From assembly GCA_002170165.1 (NCBI GenBank), contig NHFY01000091.1:1-45811 (forward strand): 45,811 nucleotides of DNA. Direction: 5' to 3'. Both the position numbers and the translations under genes were made by a program. The first letter of the stretch is position 1, and each line of letters opens with the position of its first letter. The notes below the pieces were generated by a model, which was given only the letters and a program-made list of their open reading frames with translations, made no database searches and was not told the DNA's origin. Shown here piece by piece: positions 8,362 through 17,881 of the stretch. This DNA comes from Flavobacteriales bacterium TMED123. GTDB lineage: Bacteria > Bacteroidota > Bacteroidia > Flavobacteriales > BACL11.

Positions 8362-9504
8362 ATGGCTAAAATAACGCAATTTTTCCTTTTAATTTTCTAC
8401 CTTTTACTTTTTAGTTGTCAAAAAGAAGGAAAATTAAAATTCGGAGCAGAAAGAACAAAAGCCTATCTTTCACTTCTAGATGGTAAAAGTATTGCTGTAG
8501 TTGGTAACCAAACTTCTATGATTGCAAATACACATTTAGTAGATAGTCTAATCCATTTAGGTGTAGATATTGCAAAAGTATTTTCTCCCGAACATGGTTT
8601 TAGAGGGAAGGCGGATGCAGGTGCAAAAATTGATGATGGAATAGATCGTAAAACAGGATTGCACATTGTTTCACTTTATGGGAAAAATAAAAAACCTACT
8701 AAAGAACAATTAGTAGGAATAGATATTTTACTTTTTGATATTCAAGATGTTGGAGCAAGGTTTTACACCTACATTTCTACACTGCATTATGTGATGCAGA
8801 CAGCTGCAGAAAATAAAATAAAAGTTATTGTTTTAGATCGACCAAATCCTAATGGGCATTATGTAGATGGTCCAATTAGAGAAAAGGGTTTTGAAAGTTT
8901 TGTAGGCATACATGCTATACCGATTGTACATGGAATGACAATTGGAGAATACTCACAAATGATAAATGGTGAAGATTGGATTGCTACAAAATGTGATTTG
9001 ACTGTAATAAAAATGGAAAACTATAGTAGAGAAATGCACTATGATTTACCCATAAAGCCTTCTCCAAACTTACCCAATTCTAGATCAGTAAACTTATATC
9101 CATCCCTTTGTCTTTTTGAAGGAACCACTGTAAGTGTAGGCAGAGGAACCGATTATCCTTTTCAACATTTTGGCGCACCTTATTTAGAAAGTAATTATTC
9201 ATTTACGCCAAAGAGTGGTGAAGGAAGCAAATATCCAAAACACGAAAACCTAGTATGTTATGGGACGGATTTACGCTTTAAAGAAGACTACTTAATGGCT
9301 ATTAACTTAAATTGGCTCATAGCAGCTTACAAGCAATGTCCTAATCAAGATAAATTCTTCAATAAATTTTTTGATAAATTATCCGGAACAGATCAACTCA
9401 GAAAACAAATAATTGCAGGAAAATCTGTAACAGAAATTAAAGCCAGTTGGAAAAAGGATTTGGATGAGTTTATGGAAATTCGTGAGCAGTATTTACTTTA
9501 CTAA
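8362..9504 (+). CDS. NamZ-type exo-beta-N-acetylmuramidase lipoprotein (DUF1343)
   Basis: A 380-residue lipoprotein of the DUF1343 family, whose founding member NamZ of Bacillus subtilis removes terminal MurNAc from peptidoglycan fragments (family GH171). The signal peptide ends in a lipobox with Cys19 (LLLFSCQ). Family segments visible are IAVVGNQTSM, FSPEHGFRGKADAG, LLFDIQDVGARFYTYIST and VLDRPNPNG, followed by the C-terminal domain with GRGTDYPFQHFGAP. It probably acts on the periplasmic side of a membrane in cell-wall recycling. Length is normal. Other muropeptide-uptake genes are not next to it. Confidence 0.88.
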   Translation: MAKITQFFLLIFYLLLFSCQKEGKLKFGAERTKAYLSLLDGKSIAVVGNQTSMIANTHLVDSLIHLGVDIAKVFSPEHGFRGKADAGAKIDDGIDRKTGLHIVSLYGKNKKPTKEQLVGIDILLFDIQDVGARFYTYISTLHYVMQTAAENKIKVIVLDRPNPNGHYVDGPIREKGFESFVGIHAIPIVHGMTIGEYSQMINGEDWIATKCDLTVIKMENYSREMHYDLPIKPSPNLPNSRSVNLYPSLCLFEGTTVSVGRGTDYPFQHFGAPYLESNYSFTPKSGEGSKYPKHENLVCYGTDLRFKEDYLMAINLNWLIAAYKQCPNQDKFFNKFFDKLSGTDQLRKQIIAGKSVTEIKASWKKDLDEFMEIREQYLLY

Positions 9505-9644
9505 ATTCAACAATTTATTTGATGTTCTCCAATTTCTAGTTGTAGCCTTTACTTCTAGTTTCGCTTTTTTAAAAACGCTTAAAGAAAACCACTATTTTCC
9601 TTGTGTTTTTTTAATACTCGCTCTATATGTTGAGCCAAGTCCAT
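9493..9644 (-). pseudogene. Possible small frame-broken gene after the aminotransferase
   Basis: The ATG at 9642-9644 overlaps the stop of the upstream aminotransferase as TAATG, a common sign of translational coupling. The frame reads 21 residues (MDLAQHIERVLKKHKENSGF and one more) and hits TAA. One extra T in the run GGTTTTC would continue it in an open frame to a TAA at 9493-9495, giving a basic 50-residue protein ending TSNKLLNLVK. The last 12 bp would overlap the facing muramidase gene. I do not recognise the product. It may be a decayed gene, a sequence error or chance. Confidence 0.25.
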
Positions 9645-10843
9645 TATAAAGTTCTTCCAGGATATGTTTTAAGGGCTGATTCTAAGCAATCAATTGCTTT
9701 TTGCAAGGATTTCTTATTCAGCACATAAGCTATTCTAACTTGATTGGTTCCCGTATTAGGAGTTGAGTAGAATCCAGCTGCAGGAGCAACCATAATCGTT
9801 TCTCCATTTAAATCAAAGTCTTCCAATAACCATTGAGCAAATTTATCTGCATCATCTACAGGAAGCTGAGCAATTGTATAAAATGCTCCTTTTGGGTTAG
9901 GACAAATTACTCCTTCAATTTTGTTTAAACCATCAATAAGCAAATCTCTTCTACTTACATATTCCTTACTAACTTCATTAAAATACGAAAAAGGTGTACA
10001 TAAAGCAGCCTCTCCTGCAATCTGTCCAAAAGTAGGAGGAGATAGTCTTGCTTGCGCAAACTTTAAAGCAGTAGACATTACCTCTTTATTTTTACTTACA
10101 ATGCATCCAATCCTAATACCACACATACTATATCTTTTAGAAGTAGAGTCAATTACAATAGCATTGTTTTCCAATCCTTCTAAATTTAATACAGAATAGT
10201 GCTTATTTCCATCATAAGCAAATTCTCTATACACTTCATCTGCAAATAGAAATAAGTCATGCTTAATCACAATATCTCTTAGCGTCTCTAACTCTTCTTT
10301 AGAATATAAATAACCAGTAGGATTACCAGGATTACAAATTAGAATCGCCTTAGTTTTTGGCGTAATTAGTTCTTCAAATTCTTTAATTGCAGGTAGCGCA
10401 AATCCATCATTAATAGAAGTCGTAATTGGTTTTACCTTTACTCCTGCAGAAATTGAAAATCCGTTATAGTTCGCATAAAAAGGCTCAGGAATTATTATCT
10501 CATCCTTAGCATCCAAACAGGAATTAAGAGCAAATAAAAGTGCTTCCGAACCTCCTGTTGTTACCATTAAATCTTCATGAGAAACATCTATACCTAAATC
10601 CTGATAGTAATATGCCAAGCCTTTTCTATAACTTTCTACTCCTGCAGAGTGAGAATATTCCACAACTTTATCAGAAAAATTACGAATAGCTTTTAAAGCC
10701 ACATCTGGCGTTTCAATATCTGGCTGACCAATATTTAGATGGTAAACTTTTTTCCCTTCCTTTTTCGCTTGCTCTGCAAAAGGTACCAATTTCCTAATTG
10801 GCGATTCTGGCATTGCATTTCCTTTATTTGAAATTTTAGGCAT
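9644..10843 (-). CDS. Pyridoxal-phosphate aminotransferase, class I/II (aspartate aminotransferase family)
   Basis: A 399-residue cytosolic enzyme that moves amino groups between amino acids and 2-oxo acids. Visible are the N-terminal arm NIGQPDIETP, the PLP-phosphate loop (TTGGSEAL), NPGNPTG at 171-177, D202 (FADEVYREF) that pairs with the PLP ring nitrogen, and the Schiff-base lysine K236 in DSTSKRYSMCGIRIG. The subgroup resembles aminotransferases annotated as aspartate aminotransferases in Bacteroidota, but the substrate cannot be fixed from sequence; the usual C-terminal substrate arginine is probably in NQVRIAY. The start lies only about 14 bp after the T-tract of the terminator that follows the DUF1573 gene, and I see no clear promoter between them. 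Confidence 0.9.
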   Translation of the reverse strand: MPKISNKGNAMPESPIRKLVPFAEQAKKEGKKVYHLNIGQPDIETPDVALKAIRNFSDKVVEYSHSAGVESYRKGLAYYYQDLGIDVSHEDLMVTTGGSEALLFALNSCLDAKDEIIIPEPFYANYNGFSISAGVKVKPITTSINDGFALPAIKEFEELITPKTKAILICNPGNPTGYLYSKEELETLRDIVIKHDLFLFADEVYREFAYDGNKHYSVLNLEGLENNAIVIDSTSKRYSMCGIRIGCIVSKNKEVMSTALKFAQARLSPPTFGQIAGEAALCTPFSYFNEVSKEYVSRRDLLIDGLNKIEGVICPNPKGAFYTIAQLPVDDADKFAQWLLEDFDLNGETIMVAPAAGFYSTPNTGTNQVRIAYVLNKKSLQKAIDCLESALKTYPGRTL

Positions 10844-10856
10844 ATTTAATTGGTAT

Positions 10857-10882
10857 AAAAAAACACCCTCTAAATAAGGGTG
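10857..10882 (-). terminator. Terminator after the DUF1573 gene
   Basis: Stem CACCCT (10864-10869) with AGGGTG (10877-10882), 7-nt loop, and seven T on the minus strand (10857-10863). It lies about 30 bp after the DUF1573 stop and directly before the aminotransferase start. Confidence 0.75.
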
Positions 10883-10913
10883 CTAATGTCGTAATTATTT
10901 TTTTTGAATTATA

Positions 10914-11417
10914 TTATTTTTTCTCTAAAGGAGCTCCCTCATTTTTTTTCTCAGGAGTTTGCATATCTTTAGGAGGAGCACTTACCTCTCCTTTTATTGT
11001 TAAAATAGTAGGCTTCTTACTAGCATTAGTAGTTAGTGTAATGGTCTTTGTAAACTTACCCACCCTATTAGTTGCATACTTAACCTTAATCTCTCCACTT
11101 TCTCCTGGCTGGATCTCACCTTTTGGATAGTCTGGAACTGTACATCCACAACTTGCTTTAGCATTCTTAATAATTAAAGGTTCTGTTCCAGTATTTGTAA
11201 ATTTAAATTTTCTATTTCCATCAGAGTTGTGCTCAATTAGACCATAATCAACTACTTTTGATTCAAAATCAATAACAGCATCTGACTGTTTTTCTTCTTT
11301 AGACACCTGCTTAACTTCTTCTGTGCCAATCACTGGATCTGCTTTTTTTACTTCTGTTTGTGCAAAAATGCTAGAACTAATAAAAAGAGTGCTTAAAATT
11401 AAAATTCTATTCTTCAT
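10914..11417 (-). CDS. Secreted DUF1573 domain protein
   Basis: A 167-residue protein with a signal peptide (MKNRILILSTLFISSSIFAQ) and one DUF1573 domain, an immunoglobulin-like beta-sandwich of unknown function that is common and multicopy in Bacteroidota. Typical segments are VVDYGLIEHNSDGNRKFKFT, NTGTEPLIIKNAKASCGCT (with the family CGC pair) and the strand pattern ending in TILTIKGEV. An acidic/lysine stretch precedes the domain, and a charged, proline-containing tail (about residues 145-167) follows it. There is no lipobox, so it is expected to be periplasmic. It is transcribed away from valS and followed by a strong terminator. Confidence 0.85.
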   Translation of the reverse strand: MKNRILILSTLFISSSIFAQTEVKKADPVIGTEEVKQVSKEEKQSDAVIDFESKVVDYGLIEHNSDGNRKFKFTNTGTEPLIIKNAKASCGCTVPDYPKGEIQPGESGEIKVKYATNRVGKFTKTITLTTNASKKPTILTIKGEVSAPPKDMQTPEKKNEGAPLEKK

Positions 11418-11506
11418 TATTTGATATTTTTAAGTTTTTCTAAAGGTTTTGAATAAATTAAACAAACGACAAAATTAAGAATTTATTTTTCTTGTCCAAA
11501 TCAGTA

Positions 11507-11536
11507 ATTGAATTAAGTTTTGATTTCTTAGTTTTG
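11507..11536 (+). promoter_or_regulatory. valS promoter, apparently leaderless
   Basis: ATTG at 11507-11510 and TAGTTTTG at 11529-11536 are 18 bp apart, matching the Bacteroidota -33/-7 layout. The ATG follows the box after only 7 nt, so the transcription start should fall at or just before the start codon. Confidence 0.6.
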
Positions 11537-11543
11537 CAGATTG

Positions 11544-14159
11544 ATGGAAATTTCAAAAAAATATAATCCTGAAGTAGCTGCAGAAAAATGGTACAATCAT
11601 TGGATTGAGAAGGAGTATTTTCATTCTACTCCAGATAAAAGACAAGCTTTTACAATTGTAATTCCTCCACCAAATGTTACTGGAGTACTTCACATGGGGC
11701 ATATGCTGAATAATACCTTGCAAGATGTACTAATAAGAAGAGCCAGAATGATGGATTATAATACATGTTGGGTTCCTGGCACTGATCATGCATCTATTGC
11801 AACAGAAGCTAAGGTAGTTCAAAAACTTGCATCAGAAGGGATACAAAAATCAGATTTAACTAGGGAAGAATTTCTTTCTCACGCCTTTGAGTGGAAAAAT
11901 AAACATGGAGGAATCATTCTGGAACAATTAAAAAAACTAGGAGCTTCTTGTGATTGGAAAAGAACTAAATTCACCATGGATGATGATATGAGTGAGTCTG
12001 TTATTCAAGTATTTGTGGATTTATACAACAAAGGACTTATTTACAGAGGAGTGAGAATGGTAAATTGGGACCCTTCTGCACAAACTGCTTTATCAGATGA
12101 GGAAGTTATACACAAGGAAGTACATTCAAAATTGTTTCATATATCCTACAATATTGAAGGGTCAGATGAAAAAATAAATATTGCTACAACAAGGCCTGAA
12201 ACACTTCTTGGGGACTCTGCTATTTGTGTGAATCCTAATGATCTAAGATATACTCATTTAAAAAATAAAAAAGCAATTATTCCATTAGTAAACAGAGTGA
12301 TTCCTATCATCTTTGATGAATATGTTGATATGGAATTTGGGACCGGAGCGCTTAAAATAACTCCTGCTCATGATATTAACGATTATCAATTAGGAGACAA
12401 ACACAATTTAAAAACTATCGACATTTTAAATGATGATGGAACACTAAATAAAAACGCACAATTATATGTTGGAAAAGATAGATTTGAAGTTAGAAAGCAA
12501 ATAGCTACTGACTTAGAGAAAGGTGGATATTTAGTTAAAACTGAAGACTATCAAAATAAAGTCGGATTTTCAGAAAGAACTGATGCTGTGATTGAACCAA
12601 AACTTTCCATGCAATGGTTTTGTAAAATGGGAGAGTTCTCAAAACCTGCTTTAGCACATGTAATGAATGATGATATTCAGTTTCATCCAACAAAGTTTAA
12701 AAACACCTACCGACACTGGATAGAGAACATCAAAGATTGGTGTGTTTCTCGCCAACTTTGGTGGGGACAACAAATTCCTGCTTTTTATTATGAAGGAAAT
12801 AAATTTGTTGTTGCAAAAACAAAAGAAGAAGCCCTTGTTTTAGCACAAAAAGAAAATTCAAATATTACTATTTCTGATTTAAGACAAGATGAAGATGTGT
12901 TGGACACTTGGTTCTCTTCTTGGTTATGGCCAATTTCAGTTTTTGATGGAATCAGAAATCCTGATAATGAAGAAATAAACTATTATTACCCTACTAATGA
13001 TTTAGTTACCGCTCCAGAAATTTTATTCTTTTGGGTGGCTCGTATGATTATGGCAGGATACGAATACCAAGGAGATTTACCTTTTAAAAATGTGTATCTG
13101 ACAGGAATTGTAAGAGACAAACAAGGGAGAAAGATGAGTAAATCTCTGGGGAATTCACCAGACCCTATCAAATTAATGGAAAAATATGGAGCAGATGGTG
13201 TAAGAGTTGGTATGTTATTATGCTCTCCTGCAGGAAATGATTTACCTTTTGACGAAAGCTTGTGTGAACAAGGAAGAAATTTCTCCAACAAAATTTGGAA
13301 TGCATTTAGATTGATAAAAGGTTGGGAAGTAAGAGATGTTCCTCAGCCAGATTCGGCAAAACAGGCAATTATTTGGTTTGAAAATAAGATAAATAAAACT
13401 ATCTTGGAGATAGATGAATCCTACTCTAAATACAGGATTTCAGAAGCTCTGATGAGTACTTATAAACTAGTCTGGGATGATTTTTGCTCTTGGTATCTAG
13501 AAATTATAAAACCAAATTACGGAAGCCCTATTGATACCATCACCTACAACAAAACTATTGAACAACTTGAAAAGGTATTAAAACTTCTACACCCTTTTAT
13601 GCCCTTTTTATCAGAAGAGATTTGGCACTTGATAGATGATAGAACAAATGATATTATTGTTGCAGATTGGCCAAAAGTAGAAAAAGTGGAAGAAATATTA
13701 TTGGATGACTTTGATATAGTTGCTGAGGCTGTTTCATCAATAAGAAATTTCAGAAAACAAAAGCAAATCCCAAACAAAGAACAACTTTCATTGCTAGTAA
13801 AGGAAAACAAAAAGTTGTATAGAAATATGGACCCCATCATTTGCAAATTGGGGAATGTAGACAGCATTGAATATGTTAGCGAAAAGCCAAGTAAAGCCTA
13901 CTCTTTCATGGTGAAGGCAAACGAATATTTTATTCCTTTATTTGAAAGTATAAATGTCGAAGCTGAGCTAGAAAAATTGCAAAAAGAATTGAACTATACC
14001 AAAGGGTTCTTAAAGTCAGTAGAAGTTAAGCTTTCTAATGAAAAATTTGTGCAAAATGCTCCACAACCACTTGTTGATAAGGAGAAAAAGAAGCAAGCAG
14101 ATGCAAAAGCAAAAATTGAGATTTTAGTAGATAAAATTGCTGCTTTATCTGATGCTTAG
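11544..14159 (+). CDS. valS: Valyl-tRNA synthetase
   Basis: Charges tRNA-Val with valine; a class I synthetase of 871 residues, a normal length. The ATP-binding HIGH motif is HMGH at 50-53 ([11 protein letters not shown]), the editing (CP1) domain occupies about 190-350 with [11 protein letters not shown], and the KMSKS loop is at 530-534. An anticodon-binding domain follows (from about 620), and the C-terminus ends in the valine-specific coiled-coil arm ([16 protein letters not shown]). The in-frame TTG three bases upstream is less likely than the ATG at 11544, which is preferred because the -7 promoter box ends only 7 nt before it. The next gene overlaps its stop by 8 bp. Confidence 0.97.
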   Translation: MEISKKYNPEVAAEKWYNHWIEKEYFHSTPDKRQAFTIVIPPPNVTGVLHMGHMLNNTLQDVLIRRARMMDYNTCWVPGTDHASIATEAKVVQKLASEGIQKSDLTREEFLSHAFEWKNKHGGIILEQLKKLGASCDWKRTKFTMDDDMSESVIQVFVDLYNKGLIYRGVRMVNWDPSAQTALSDEEVIHKEVHSKLFHISYNIEGSDEKINIATTRPETLLGDSAICVNPNDLRYTHLKNKKAIIPLVNRVIPIIFDEYVDMEFGTGALKITPAHDINDYQLGDKHNLKTIDILNDDGTLNKNAQLYVGKDRFEVRKQIATDLEKGGYLVKTEDYQNKVGFSERTDAVIEPKLSMQWFCKMGEFSKPALAHVMNDDIQFHPTKFKNTYRHWIENIKDWCVSRQLWWGQQIPAFYYEGNKFVVAKTKEEALVLAQKENSNITISDLRQDEDVLDTWFSSWLWPISVFDGIRNPDNEEINYYYPTNDLVTAPEILFFWVARMIMAGYEYQGDLPFKNVYLTGIVRDKQGRKMSKSLGNSPDPIKLMEKYGADGVRVGMLLCSPAGNDLPFDESLCEQGRNFSNKIWNAFRLIKGWEVRDVPQPDSAKQAIIWFENKINKTILEIDESYSKYRISEALMSTYKLVWDDFCSWYLEIIKPNYGSPIDTITYNKTIEQLEKVLKLLHPFMPFLSEEIWHLIDDRTNDIIVADWPKVEKVEEILLDDFDIVAEAVSSIRNFRKQKQIPNKEQLSLLVKENKKLYRNMDPIICKLGNVDSIEYVSEKPSKAYSFMVKANEYFIPLFESINVEAELEKLQKELNYTKGFLKSVEVKLSNEKFVQNAPQPLVDKEKKKQADAKAKIEILVDKIAALSDA

Positions 14160-14874
14160 AAATATTCTATTTTTATTTATTATTTTTAGTACACTTTCTG
14201 TTTTTGCAACCAATTCTACAGAAACAGACGGCATAAAAGGAAACTTTGATTTAGGACTGAATTATTCGCAAAATGTAGACAAAACCCTACAATTCAATAA
14301 TGTGTTTTTGTTGCTTTACAAAAAGGGGAACTCAAATTTTAGCTTAGGAAATAACATCTCATTCATTAGTAAAACAGGCGAAGATGAGTTGTTAAACAAA
14401 GGCACACAAGACTTTAAATATTCCCATAAAAGCAAAAAATTGGGAGCAGATTTTAGCTTGCAACATCTGTATGATATAAGCAGAAGTATACAAAAAAGAT
14501 GGGCGTGTGGATTAGGAATTTCTTATGCTTTTTTGCAAGATGATATCAAAAAATTAGGGGTTGGTCTTTCAGGGATAAAAGAAAAAGAAATACCAATAGA
14601 AGGAGAAGGTAAAATCCAAAATAGAATAAGTGCCAACCTAGATTTCAGTTACAAAATCAATAAAAATGTGGAAATTGTTGGAGCAAACCATTACCAGCCC
14701 ACTATAGAAAAAATAGGGGATTTTAGAATGAAAAGTATGTTGACTTTAAGGGTAGTGATAAGCCCTTATTTTTTGCTTAGCATCAACAATACATTTAATT
14801 ATGACAGCTTTCCTGCTGAGGGAATCCCAGAAACAGATTACCAACTGATTAATAGTATTTCTTATACTTTTTAG
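14152..14874 (+). CDS. Putative outer-membrane beta-barrel protein (DUF481-like)
   Basis: A 240-residue protein with a signal peptide ([20 protein letters not shown]) and alternating beta-strand patterns ending in an aromatic residue (INSISYTF), typical of outer-membrane barrels. The opening [20 protein letters not shown] and the strand spacing resemble DUF481 proteins, a family of unknown function; this assignment is tentative. The start ATG is inside the end of valS (ATGCTTAG overlap, 8 bp), so the gene is probably expressed from the valS transcript. An upstream in-frame TTG exists but would add nothing to the signal peptide. Its stop is 19 bp from the stop of the convergent gene; I see no terminator in that gap. 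Confidence 0.75.
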   Translation: MLRNILFLFIIFSTLSVFATNSTETDGIKGNFDLGLNYSQNVDKTLQFNNVFLLLYKKGNSNFSLGNNISFISKTGEDELLNKGTQDFKYSHKSKKLGADFSLQHLYDISRSIQKRWACGLGISYAFLQDDIKKLGVGLSGIKEKEIPIEGEGKIQNRISANLDFSYKINKNVEIVGANHYQPTIEKIGDFRMKSMLTLRVVISPYFLLSINNTFNYDSFPAEGIPETDYQLINSISYTF

Positions 14875-14893
14875 TGTTTAATAGTAGGCGCTG

Positions 14894-17707
14894 TCACTCC
14901 ACAACTATTTTTTTCTCTACTGTACCATCATCATAAAGTAAAAATAGGAGTTGCTTTTGCTTGTTTGGAGCAGTAGTTCTACCTAAAATATCTGTAATTC
15001 CTAAAAGCTTTTTGCTTATAGTGTTTTCCAAAATAGTAAGCGGAAAATTATCAAAAATAATGGAAACTGTATCAGAATTGCAGCTATTATCATCTGTAAC
15101 AATCAGCCAAAAATTACCATTTTGAGTTGGCGTAATGCTAGCGGTAATTTCCCCAGTATTCCACAAATAAGTATAGTTTGGAGTACCTCCACTTACAAGA
15201 GCATCTAAATCATTTGCATTTTGCATTATTTGAGCAGTAAGCGGATTAGGTTCAATTACCATACTGGAAAGCGATAGCATGCAGCCATTACCATCTGTAA
15301 TACTATAATTATAAGTTCCAGCACAAAGTGCATTAGGATTAACCCCATTCCAATTTTGCATATAATTAGGCGTTCCTCCACTAATGGAAAGCGATATACT
15401 ACCATTACAATCGTCAAAGCAACTTACATCCGTAATACTGCTAACTGCACTAAGAGCTTGAGGTGATGTTAAATTGAGTATAGTAGTAGTTAAGCAGGTA
15501 TTAATATCCATTATAACTAAATTATAATTTCCTGCAGTAAGATTAAAAAATTGGTTACTGTTTTGAAAGCTCACACCATTATCAATAGAATATTGAAAAG
15601 GGCTTTTCCCTCCTGAGATTACATTTAAACTAATTGTACCATCAGTGTTTCCATTGCATGAAATGTTCGTGCTCCCAGCACTAAATACCATGGAATCATG
15701 TTGCACAATCAAAATACTATCTATAATGTTACAGCCATTGGTGTCACTGATATCAATAAAAAACAAACCCGCAGCAAGTGAAGTGCTTTGAGTTGTGGCG
15801 CTATTGCTCCAATTGTAATAATATGGTGCAACTCCTCCATAAGTATAAGCAGTAGCAATAGTCGTGCCTCCATAACAAAGTATAGTATCAGCAGAAAGAG
15901 TAGCTGACATTGCAGGGGGATCTATAATACTCAGCATAGCATTTGCAGTACAATTATTAGTGTCAGTAAGGAATAAATTATAATCTCCACTACACAGATT
16001 GTTAATGAATTGCCCATTCGAAATTAGGTTTCCATTATTGTACCAACTTAGTAGATAAGGTGGTGTGCCTCCGCTAATGTTTGCAAAAGCACTTCCATCA
16101 CAATCTCCATGACAAAGCACATCAGTAATAGTTAAATTAAGATTGATAGCATTGGGTTGAGCAATAATAACAGTATCAAAAACAGTGCAATTATTATTAC
16201 TGATCACAATAGGGTAAGTGCCTGCAAAAAGCGCATTAGGATTTGACCCTCCCCAATCCACATTATATGGCGGTTGCCCTCCAATAACTTGAACAGTAGC
16301 TGACCCATCACTAGCTCCATTGCAACTTACATCAGTTGTGCTCACAGATACATTAATAAAACAAGGAGGGTACAAAATAGCATCCAGCACATTCATCACG
16401 CCATTGGTAAGTGTGACTTGAAGGGTATCTGAGATATAGCCATTTTTTGAAAAAACAACCAAATAGGTTCCGGAATCCAAAACTGCAGTCTGATAATCGC
16501 CAACTATATTTGTTTGTGTAGAGGTTGTTGTACTTAAAAGTGTAATATTTACTGAGCCAATATTATTTCCATTAGTACCATCTGTTACATTGCCCATCAA
16601 ATAACAAGCTTGCTGAAAATCCCTTCCATAAATATACAGGATACCCTTTCCATTATCACTATCTCTATCAGATGAAATAATGTTTCCAGAAGAAAGAAAA
16701 GGATAAGTACCCCAACAACCATTAAAGCCATTTCCGCTTCCAGCATAAGAATCGTAATAGGCCACTTGAATCATGTGGTTAGGATGCGTAATATCATGTA
16801 CTGTTGTTCCGTCTCTATAATAGGATGTGATTAAAAAATTCCCATCTACATGTGTATTGTGCGGTATGGAATTAGAGCCAGGATTTGATTGAATTCTATC
16901 AACTTCTTGAATATTGGTTAAATCCGAAATATTGTAAGCAGCCAAATAAGCATCCGATTGTTCGTCAGTGGTAAAAACAAAATTACCATCATCAGAAACC
17001 CAAGCATTATGCGTAAAAGAATTTGGTGTAGTAGTGCTTCCCATTGTTATTGGATTTGCTTTATCGCTTACATCTACCACATACATCTTGCCTTCATAAA
17101 TACAGCCGACATACATGGTATCTCCTCTAGCCATTCCATCATGAATATAATAATTATCCCATTCACCCAAATAAACTGGATTTGTTGGGTTTGCATTAAC
17201 ATCTAAGAAAATTGCGCCTCTATTTGCAGCAGGAGTACCATTGTTTTTTGCTCCAAAAATATAGGCAATGCCATTTTCGTCTATATAAATATTATGGGCT
17301 GAAGTAAAGCTAATACTTGCCCCTGTTGTAGGATTAGTAAATTGGGTGACATGCCAATAAGTATTTCCGCTCATATCTGATAAATCGACAATGAGTAAGC
17401 CAGCATTGGCCTCAGTAGTGATGTAGGCGTAATTTCCCCATGATTTTATATCTCTCCAAGTAGAATTTAAATCAGAAATATAAAACTCCTCGTAAGCGGT
17501 TGCGGGATTGCTGATATTCACACATGAAAAGCCATTCATTAATCCAACAAGCGCATATTCATTGCCTGTTGAATCTTCCCAGCCCCAAATATCAGAACAA
17601 TTGGTTGTAGAATAGCTATAAGAACCTAAAAGGCTCATATTCAAACTGCTTTGCGCAAAAACAAAAAATGGAATTAGCGTAAATAATGTTAATAATTTGG
17701 CTTTCAT
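14894..17707 (-). CDS. Secreted choice-of-anchor-B protein with six SprB-like repeats and a T9SS sorting domain
   Basis: A 937-residue type IX secretion cargo. In order: signal peptide (1-18); a choice-of-anchor-B/LVIVD-type beta-propeller (about 20-365) with conserved histidine motifs (SAHNIYID, YIHDG, THNAW, PHNTH) and CWGTYPF; a carboxypeptidase-regulatory-like beta-sandwich (about 368-445); six SprB-like repeats (about 450-880), most with DVSC...G...ISGGTPPY; and a short C-terminal domain with ITDILGR and YDDGTVEKKIVVE. That last part lacks the usual YPNP signature of type A domains. The propeller is a paralogue of the protein at 19703-21094. The product should be exported by T9SS and surface-attached or released; its activity is unknown. 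Confidence 0.88.
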   Translation of the reverse strand: MKAKLLTLFTLIPFFVFAQSSLNMSLLGSYSYSTTNCSDIWGWEDSTGNEYALVGLMNGFSCVNISNPATAYEEFYISDLNSTWRDIKSWGNYAYITTEANAGLLIVDLSDMSGNTYWHVTQFTNPTTGASISFTSAHNIYIDENGIAYIFGAKNNGTPAANRGAIFLDVNANPTNPVYLGEWDNYYIHDGMARGDTMYVGCIYEGKMYVVDVSDKANPITMGSTTTPNSFTHNAWVSDDGNFVFTTDEQSDAYLAAYNISDLTNIQEVDRIQSNPGSNSIPHNTHVDGNFLITSYYRDGTTVHDITHPNHMIQVAYYDSYAGSGNGFNGCWGTYPFLSSGNIISSDRDSDNGKGILYIYGRDFQQACYLMGNVTDGTNGNNIGSVNITLLSTTTSTQTNIVGDYQTAVLDSGTYLVVFSKNGYISDTLQVTLTNGVMNVLDAILYPPCFINVSVSTTDVSCNGASDGSATVQVIGGQPPYNVDWGGSNPNALFAGTYPIVISNNNCTVFDTVIIAQPNAINLNLTITDVLCHGDCDGSAFANISGGTPPYLLSWYNNGNLISNGQFINNLCSGDYNLFLTDTNNCTANAMLSIIDPPAMSATLSADTILCYGGTTIATAYTYGGVAPYYYNWSNSATTQSTSLAAGLFFIDISDTNGCNIIDSILIVQHDSMVFSAGSTNISCNGNTDGTISLNVISGGKSPFQYSIDNGVSFQNSNQFFNLTAGNYNLVIMDINTCLTTTILNLTSPQALSAVSSITDVSCFDDCNGSISLSISGGTPNYMQNWNGVNPNALCAGTYNYSITDGNGCMLSLSSMVIEPNPLTAQIMQNANDLDALVSGGTPNYTYLWNTGEITASITPTQNGNFWLIVTDDNSCNSDTVSIIFDNFPLTILENTISKKLLGITDILGRTTAPNKQKQLLFLLYDDGTVEKKIVVE
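15070..16360 (-). repeat. Six SprB-like repeats within the anchor-B gene
   Basis: About 430 codons code for six diverged units of roughly 60-75 residues, each a beta-sandwich with a cysteine pair, a GG(T/Q)PPY-like turn and a closing AGTY/TDxNxC segment. They resemble the SprB repeat of gliding adhesins. The DNA is not tandemly identical, so the repeats are old. Confidence 0.75.
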
Positions 17708-17869
17708 GAATTATTGGGTTTTTTGTTTGTGTAAAAATACTAAAAAATGCCGATTCTACTTTATTTCTTTAATTTTCAACATATTATCATACTACTTTTT
17801 GAAGTTAAAGAAGTAATAATGCAACATGCAAAATCTAATGGCTACAAACTAACAACTATAAACTAATTG

Positions 17870-17877
17870 TATCTTTG
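17870..17877 (+). promoter_or_regulatory. -7 box of lpxK, apparently leaderless
   Basis: TATCTTTG matches TAnnTTTG and ends 4 nt before the ATG of lpxK, so the transcription start should coincide with the start codon. A -33 TTTG is not evident. Confidence 0.55.
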
Positions 17878-17881
17878 CAGT

